Of a stretch of DNA of 10,436 nucleotides, positions 6,594 through 10,436 are shown one piece after another. Numbering within the stretch: the first letter of the stretch is position 1; each line of letters begins with the position of its first letter. A program made the translations under genes and the position numbers. The notes below the pieces were generated by a model that was not told where the DNA came from, made no database searches, and worked only from the letters and a program-made list of their open reading frames with translations. Origin of the DNA: Tardiphaga sp. (lineage in GTDB: Bacteria > Pseudomonadota > Alphaproteobacteria > Rhizobiales > Xanthobacteraceae); contig JAQGJF010000181.1 of assembly GCA_028290765.1 (NCBI GenBank), forward strand, positions 1-10,436, read 5' to 3'.

Positions 6594-6953
6594 TCAATCG
6601 TCCGGACCGTAATAGCTTTTCACCAGGTGGTATCGATCGCCTTCCTTGGCGTAAACCTGATGCAGGCATCGTCCTTGGGAACAGATGGCATGACGGTCGC
6701 CGCAACGAAGGCGTCCGAAGTGCAAGACGAGAAATTCCGAATTTCCGTAATAGCCGGCGAAATAGCGTTGCGCCGCCACGTCAGCTCCACACATTCGCGT
6801 CAGCGCGCTTCGGACCTCCGGGGGTAGTCCATCGATATTTCCGGCGTTCCATACCTCATCCTCGAACGAGCTGGCACGCGCGGATATGGACGTTGCCTGG
6901 CTCAGGAAGCCGAGACACACCGCTAATTTGATCAAGCGAGCAAGTGCGATCAT
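6594..6953 (-). CDS. Small exported four-Cys protein, function unknown
   Basis: A 119-residue protein with an N-terminal signal peptide: MIALARLIKLAVCLGFLSQ followed by a small-residue stretch and a likely signal-peptidase I site after SARA (about residue 27). The mature part, about 92 residues, has four cysteines: Cys55 (RMCGADVAAQRYF), Cys84 (LRCGD), Cys91 and Cys96 (CSQGRCLHQVY), enough for two disulphides in the periplasm. It ends YHLVKSYYGPDD. I recall similar uncharacterised proteins in Bradyrhizobium relatives but know no function. ATG 6953 is chosen because it places the signal peptide at the N-terminus; the frame stays open to 7304, but that extension is repeat R2 and low-quality sequence. 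No strong SD is visible. It is flanked by repeats R1 and R2. Confidence 0.75.
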   Translation of the reverse strand: MIALARLIKLAVCLGFLSQATSISARASSFEDEVWNAGNIDGLPPEVRSALTRMCGADVAAQRYFAGYYGNSEFLVLHFGRLRCGDRHAICSQGRCLHQVYAKEGDRYHLVKSYYGPDD

Positions 6954-7357
6954 CGAGGTGACCAATTCCCACGTTTCGTGTTCCTTCCTGCGCCGACACG
7001 CGTCAAGATAACGCGCGTGCCGCAAATGCCATGATGCGTGTCCTTCCGACAGTCGTTCGCCCGGCAACGCGCCGCCTGCGGGGGAATTGCTGCCACTGTG
7101 CCAGTGTTGCGTGACTCGAACGTAGCGACCCGCCGGTACACTGACTTTGCCCTGCTTGCTGCAATTGGCCTGATCTTGCGCCGATTCACGGTCTCCGACC
7201 GCCTGGCCCGAAACGCTGGAAAACACGCGCGCTTCAAACAATCGTGACAGTCGCGTTTCAACTCGGCGTGAGCACAGCCGACGGCGCTTTGGCGTGATCG
7301 CCATACTAGGACCGACCGGGCCAATCCGGCATCACGGCAGTCCAACGGGATCGAACA
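6954..7357. other. Divergent intergenic region (404 bp)
   Basis: It lies between the leftward exported Cys protein gene and the rightward AraC-family gene, so it should hold both promoters. It contains repeat R2 (7116-7285). An open frame covers most of it on the minus strand, but composition and the repeat make coding unlikely. ACGGGA at 7345-7350 is a usable SD for the AraC gene. No clear promoter motif could be assigned by eye. Confidence 0.6.
7116..7285 (+). repeat. Diverged direct repeat R2 (upstream of exported Cys protein)
   Basis: Second copy of the R1 repeat, made of the blocks 7116-7182 and 7224-7285 joined by a 41-nt middle that is shorter than that of R1. Its near edge lies 163 bases from the exported-protein start codon, almost the same spacing as R1 to fdhA. 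Sequence between each repeat and its gene is not recognisably similar. The outer edge also lies 73 bases from the AraC start on the other side. Confidence 0.75.
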
Positions 7358-8326
7358 ATGGCCAGTTTCGCCGAAACGTCCTTCAATCCATCCGCTGCTG
7401 TCGTGCCCGTCCCCGCACCGGTCGCCGAATATCGCCCGCAGCTGCCGCGAAACCCTGAATCCCGCTCGATGGTCGACATTTCACCGCCTGAGATCGTCAG
7501 GCGCCATTCCGCGGTTTGGTCGGGCATGCACGTCGAGACGGTCCAGGTCATCCGGCACGCGCCGTTCGATTATGGATTCCGGGCTCCCTGCCATCTGCTC
7601 ATCGCAGCCGAGCTCGCGGAGCGCTACGACGGGGAGACCTTCGTCGAGGGGCTACCGCGATCGACCTTGCGGGATTTCACGCACAAGCTGACCTTCGTGC
7701 CGGCCGGACATGACTTCCGCGGATGGCAGAAACCGCGTGCGCTGACGCGTATCACCTATTTCTACATCGATCCGCGCGGCTTGGCCGATCCGGAACTGCG
7801 GTTCGACGAGATCGAGTTCAAGCCGCGCCTGTTCTTCAACGATCGCGACCTCTGGGAGACCGCTCTCAAGCTCAAGGCGCAGGTTGACAATCCGGGCTCG
7901 ATGCCCCGGCAATATGCCGAAGCGCTCGGCATCGTGCTGATGCATGAACTCGTTCGCGTCAACGGCAGCACCGACCGCCACGAGCCGGCCAGTCGTGGCG
8001 GCCTGGCGGGCTGGCAGCAAAAGCGGGTGGCCGGCTATATCGAGGAGCATGTCACCGACGACATCCCGCTCACCACCCTCGCCGAGCTGGCGCAGCTAAG
8101 CCCGTATCATTTCTCCCGATCGTTCAAGCGTTCCTTCGGAGTGCCCCCGCACCGATACCACGCCACCCGCCGAATCGAACGGGCCAAGCAGCTATTGGCG
8201 AACCGCGAATTGTCCGTCACCGCGATCGCACTCAAGGTCGGCTTCAGCGAAACCAGCACGTTCACCGCTGCCTTTCACAGGCTGACCGGCCAAACTCCGA
8301 GCTGCTATCGCCGCGGTCTTGATTGA
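7358..8326 (+). CDS. AraC-family transcriptional regulator
   Basis: A 322-residue DNA-binding regulator. The C-terminal AraC/XylS domain has two helix-turn-helix units: the first at about 239-260 (TLAELAQLSPYHFSRSFKRSF, with GVPPHRYH following) and the second at about 287-311 (VTAIALKVGFSETSTFTAAF), closing with the family's G-x-TP-x-x-YRR at 311-319. The N-terminal 210 residues are the sensing part (HVETVQVIRHAPFDYGF, KLTFVPAGHDFRGW, YFYIDPRG). The first 37 residues are Pro/Ala-rich, and an internal ATG at 7469 is a possible alternative start without an SD; 7358 has ACGGGA upstream. It lies directly ahead of the cupin and paoAB on the same strand and divergent from the exported Cys protein. 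Aldehyde-responsive control of pao is a reasonable inference, not shown. Confidence 0.92.
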   Translation: MASFAETSFNPSAAVVPVPAPVAEYRPQLPRNPESRSMVDISPPEIVRRHSAVWSGMHVETVQVIRHAPFDYGFRAPCHLLIAAELAERYDGETFVEGLPRSTLRDFTHKLTFVPAGHDFRGWQKPRALTRITYFYIDPRGLADPELRFDEIEFKPRLFFNDRDLWETALKLKAQVDNPGSMPRQYAEALGIVLMHELVRVNGSTDRHEPASRGGLAGWQQKRVAGYIEEHVTDDIPLTTLAELAQLSPYHFSRSFKRSFGVPPHRYHATRRIERAKQLLANRELSVTAIALKVGFSETSTFTAAFHRLTGQTPSCYRRGLD

Positions 8327-8461
8327 AGCAGCTCCGTTCGACGATGCGAGGCCGAACTCGAAGGCCTGACCTGCCCCCTCAATTCGACGTGATTTTTCTA
8401 AACGGCAATTTAGTCGCGTAGAGCTCGGCACCTCACCAGCTGTTGGATGTCACCAGGACGC

Positions 8462-8477
8462 GCTTCGATATCGAAGC
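8462..8477. promoter_or_regulatory. 16-bp perfect palindrome, candidate operator
   Basis: GCTTCGATATCGAAGC is a perfect, gapless inverted repeat in the 204-bp gap between the AraC gene and the cupin, 54 nt upstream of the cupin start. It follows an AT-richer patch (8389-8413, with CTAAA and TTTAG arms) that is the most promoter-like part of the gap. A gapless dyad suits a TetR- or MarR-type dimer better than AraC proteins, which usually bind direct repeats. Binding is not demonstrated. Confidence 0.35.
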
Positions 8478-8530
8478 TTCGGTCCGGAACATCGATCAAC
8501 ACTGCGGTCCCCCAAGCCATTGGCGAATCC

Positions 8531-8935
8531 ATGAGCCCCTTTCCTTCCGTACGAATTGTCAGTCACGCCGACTTCGATCAGGCAACCGCACAGACACCGG
8601 GTTCCAAACGTTCGGCCGCGATCGCGCCGGAACTTGGAATCACATCGGCGCTGTGGGCCGGCCTGTTCGAGGTGGAACCGGAAGCCAGTACTGGAATTCA
8701 TCATCACGGAGAGCAGCAGACGATCGCCTATGTCCTGTCCGGCATCTGCAAGGTTCGCTGGGGAGCAAAAGGAGAATTCTCCGCAACCGCGAAGGCCGGC
8801 GACTTCATTCATGTTCCTGCCTTCCTGCCGCACATGGAAATCAATCCGTCGAAGCTGAAACCGTTTCGATGGGTTGTGGTGCGGAGCACTGCCACACCGA
8901 TCGTCGTCAATCTTCCCGACGATAGCTGGTCGTGA
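8531..8935 (+). CDS. Single-domain cupin protein
   Basis: A small cupin of 134 residues. Cupin motif 1 is GIHHHGEQQTIAYVLSG (55-71) with metal-ligand candidates His57, His58 and His59. Motif 2 is AGDFIHVPAFLPHMEIN (89-105) with His101 as the last ligand. The usual motif-1 glutamate position appears to be Gln63, with Glu61 close by. Stand-alone cupins of this kind bind Fe, Mn, Ni or Zn and include dioxygenases, isomerases and sensors, so no reaction can be named. ATG 8531 is preferred because the conserved fold starts soon after it; an in-frame ATG at 8447 would add 28 unlikely residues spanning a palindrome. Neither has a strong SD. It lies 48 nt upstream of paoA, so it is probably co-transcribed with the aldehyde oxidoreductase. 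Confidence 0.85.
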   Translation: MSPFPSVRIVSHADFDQATAQTPGSKRSAAIAPELGITSALWAGLFEVEPEASTGIHHHGEQQTIAYVLSGICKVRWGAKGEFSATAKAGDFIHVPAFLPHMEINPSKLKPFRWVVVRSTATPIVVNLPDDSWS

Positions 8936-8983
8936 GCAGGACGTGAAAAGCACCTTCATCGAAATGGCCAACACGGAGCCGTC

Positions 8984-9634
8984 ATGGACGACAAGGATCA
9001 ATTTTTGCAAGTTACCCGACGCACGGTGATCGAGACCGGAACCACCGCGCTGCTGCTGACCGCGCTTCCCCATGCAGCTCTCGCCGCCAGCCCGATCGAA
9101 GGCGCCGAGCCAGCCCCCGTTCCGGTAACGGTCGAGCTTGAGATCAATGGCCGTTCGCACGTTCTCAACCTGGATCCCCGAACCACCCTGCTGGACGCCT
9201 TGCGCGAGCACCTCGCGCTGACCGGATCCAAGAAGGGGTGCGACCACGGTCAATGCGGCGCCTGCACGGTGCTGATCGACGGACGGCGCATCAACTCCTG
9301 CCTGACGCTGGCAGTGATGCATGATGGACAATCCGTCACGACCATCGAAGGCCTCGCCTATGGCGAGATGCTTCACCCGCTGCAAGCGGCCTTTGTCGAG
9401 CACGACGGCTTTCAGTGCGGCTATTGCACCTCGGGCCAGATCTGCTCCGCCGTGGGAATGCTCAGCGAAAGCCGCTCCGGCATGCCGAGCTATGTCACCG
9501 AAGACCTGGCACAGGCACAGCCCAAACTCACCGACGTCGAAATCCGCGAACGGATGAGCGGCAACATCTGCCGCTGCGCGGCCTATCCGAACATCGTGGC
9601 GGCCATCCAGCAGGCCGCAGGAGCGCCGACATGA
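8984..9634 (+). CDS. paoA: Aldehyde oxidoreductase 2Fe-2S subunit (PaoA/YagT type)
   Basis: Small iron-sulphur subunit of a periplasmic xanthine-dehydrogenase-family molybdoenzyme that oxidises aliphatic and aromatic aldehydes to acids. 216 residues. A Tat signal peptide is visible (TRRT, Arg12-Arg13, then a hydrophobic stretch and ALAAS near 35), so the folded complex should be exported. The plant-ferredoxin domain binds one [2Fe-2S] through Cys86, 91, 94 and 106 ([15 protein letters not shown]). The helical domain binds the second through Cys145, 148, 196 and 198 (CGYCTSG and NICRC). Length and motifs closely follow E. coli PaoA (229 residues). The SD GGAG at 8975-8978 precedes ATG 8984. 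The TGA overlaps the next start codon (ATGA), indicating coupled translation with paoB. Confidence 0.95.
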   Translation: MDDKDQFLQVTRRTVIETGTTALLLTALPHAALAASPIEGAEPAPVPVTVELEINGRSHVLNLDPRTTLLDALREHLALTGSKKGCDHGQCGACTVLIDGRRINSCLTLAVMHDGQSVTTIEGLAYGEMLHPLQAAFVEHDGFQCGYCTSGQICSAVGMLSESRSGMPSYVTEDLAQAQPKLTDVEIRERMSGNICRCAAYPNIVAAIQQAAGAPT

Positions 9635-10436
9635 GAGCTTTCACCTATCAACGCGCCAATTCGTCCGCGGAGGCCGCCGCTGCTGCCACCAAGGCCGGCG
9701 CAAAACTCATTGCCGGCGGCACCAACCTGCTCGACCTAATGAAACTGCAGGTCGAGACCCCATCGGAACTGATCGATATCAGCCGTCTGCCGCTGGACAA
9801 CATCGAGGATATGCCGGACGGCGGGTTGCGCATCGGCGCGATGGTCCGCAACAGCGAACTCGCGGCCGACGCGCGCGTACGGCTGCGCTACGGGGTGTTG
9901 AGCCGGGCCCTGCTGGCAGGCGCCAGCGCCCAACTGCGCAACAAGGCCACCACCGGCGGCAATCTGCTGCAGCGGACGCGCTGCTATTATTTCTACGACG
10001 TGACGAAACCCTGCAACAAGCGCCAGCCGGGCTCGGGTTGCGCGGCGCTGGCCGGTTTCAACCGCATTCACGCCATCCTCGGCACCAGCGACCACTGCAT
10101 CGCGACCAACCCTTCCGACATGGCGGTGGCGATGCGGGCGCTGGACGCCAAGGTGGAAACCGTCGATGCCAAGGGCGATGCGCGGACCATCCCGATCGCC
10201 GATTTTCATCGGCTGCCCGGCAACACACCGCAGATCGAAACCGCGCTCAAGTCCGGCGAGATCATCACCGCGGTGACGCTGCCGCCGCCGCCGCCGGGGC
10301 GCCAGATCTACCGCAAGGTTCGCGACCGCGCCTCCTACGCATTTGCGCTGGTCTCGGTCGCCGCCATTGTCGACGCCCCCGGCGGCCGTATCCAGTCGGC
10401 GCGCCTCGCCTTTGGCGGGCTCGCCCTCAAGCCGTG
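9631..10436 (+). CDS. paoB: Aldehyde oxidoreductase FAD subunit (PaoB/YagS type), 3' truncated
   Basis: FAD-binding middle subunit that passes electrons from the Mo and Fe-S centres to the acceptor. 268 codons are present and the gene continues past the window. FAD-contact motifs are [12 protein letters not shown] (27-38) and [12 protein letters not shown] (107-118). The Cys-rich insert with Cys118, 128 and 137 ([21 protein letters not shown]), plus Cys156, corresponds to the segment that carries an extra [4Fe-4S] cluster in E. coli PaoB and distinguishes this group from ordinary CO/xanthine dehydrogenase medium subunits. The start ATG overlaps the paoA stop. The missing end should add the C-terminal domain, and the molybdopterin subunit paoC should follow. 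No signal peptide is present, consistent with export as a complex on the PaoA Tat signal. Confidence 0.95.
   Translation, partial: MRAFTYQRANSSAEAAAAATKAGAKLIAGGTNLLDLMKLQVETPSELIDISRLPLDNIEDMPDGGLRIGAMVRNSELAADARVRLRYGVLSRALLAGASAQLRNKATTGGNLLQRTRCYYFYDVTKPCNKRQPGSGCAALAGFNRIHAILGTSDHCIATNPSDMAVAMRALDAKVETVDAKGDARTIPIADFHRLPGNTPQIETALKSGEIITAVTLPPPPPGRQIYRKVRDRASYAFALVSVAAIVDAPGGRIQSARLAFGGLALKP

Noticed and set aside
6927..6934. TTGATCAA resembling an FNR/FixK half-site pair
   Set aside because: It lacks the 4-nt spacer of TTGAT-N4-ATCAA and lies within the signal-peptide codons of the exported protein.
6267..7285. R1/R2 as remnants of a duplicated protein-coding gene
   Set aside because: One minus-strand frame shows some conservative changes, but the middle segment differs in length, the frames shift across it, and most substitutions in the alternatives are non-conservative.
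6954..7304. N-terminal extension of the exported Cys protein in the same open frame
   Set aside because: It would bury the signal peptide internally and runs through repeat R2, whose other copy is not in a matching coding context.
8450..9403. Minus-strand open frame opposite the cupin and paoA
   Set aside because: Both plus-strand genes carry full sets of metal or cluster ligands; the antisense translation is not protein-like.

Overview
The window is GC-rich, densely coded DNA that looks like a Rhizobiales alphaproteobacterium, most likely of the Bradyrhizobium / Rhodopseudomonas / Afipia group. This rests on codon bias, on the style of several proteins (the AraC regulator, the small exported Cys protein, the formaldehyde dehydrogenase) and on a palindromic intergenic repeat of the kind common in those genomes. 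The assignment is inference; no rRNA or other marker gene is present.

Layout. Plus strand: 1-563 is the C-terminal part of a clade-3 haem catalase. A strong hairpin follows, then a MIP-family channel (684-1430), then an intergenic stretch with a REP-like palindrome and a 20-codon leader ORF whose stop codon overlaps the Shine-Dalgarno of a CrtC/AttH-type lipocalin-like protein (1647-2729). Minus strand: 6106 down to 2893 is a co-directional cluster transcribed leftward: glutathione-independent formaldehyde dehydrogenase (fdhA), an HD-domain hydrolase resembling cyanamide hydratases, a zinc-free quinone oxidoreductase-type MDR protein, and a small XapX membrane protein. Upstream of it, also on the minus strand, is a 119-residue exported Cys protein (6594-6953) lying between two diverged copies of a direct repeat. 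Plus strand again: an AraC-family regulator (7358-8326), a cupin (8531-8935), and paoA and paoB of a periplasmic molybdenum aldehyde oxidoreductase. paoB runs off the right edge, and the molybdopterin subunit paoC is expected just beyond.

Function. The window reads as an aldehyde and peroxide detoxification neighbourhood. Formaldehyde is oxidised in the cytoplasm by FdhA. Broader aldehydes are oxidised in the periplasm by PaoABC, probably under the adjacent AraC regulator with the cupin as accessory. The left edge pairs a catalase with a channel whose predicted selectivity filter (His-Ile-Ala-Arg) resembles plant tonoplast aquaporins, which pass H2O2, ammonia or urea rather than water only.

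The observations most worth following up are the TIP-like channel next to catalase, the duplicated element placed about 160 bp upstream of both fdhA and the exported Cys protein, the leader ORF coupled to the CrtC-like gene, the HD/QOR/XapX genes joined to fdhA, and a 16-bp perfect palindrome ahead of the cupin-pao genes.
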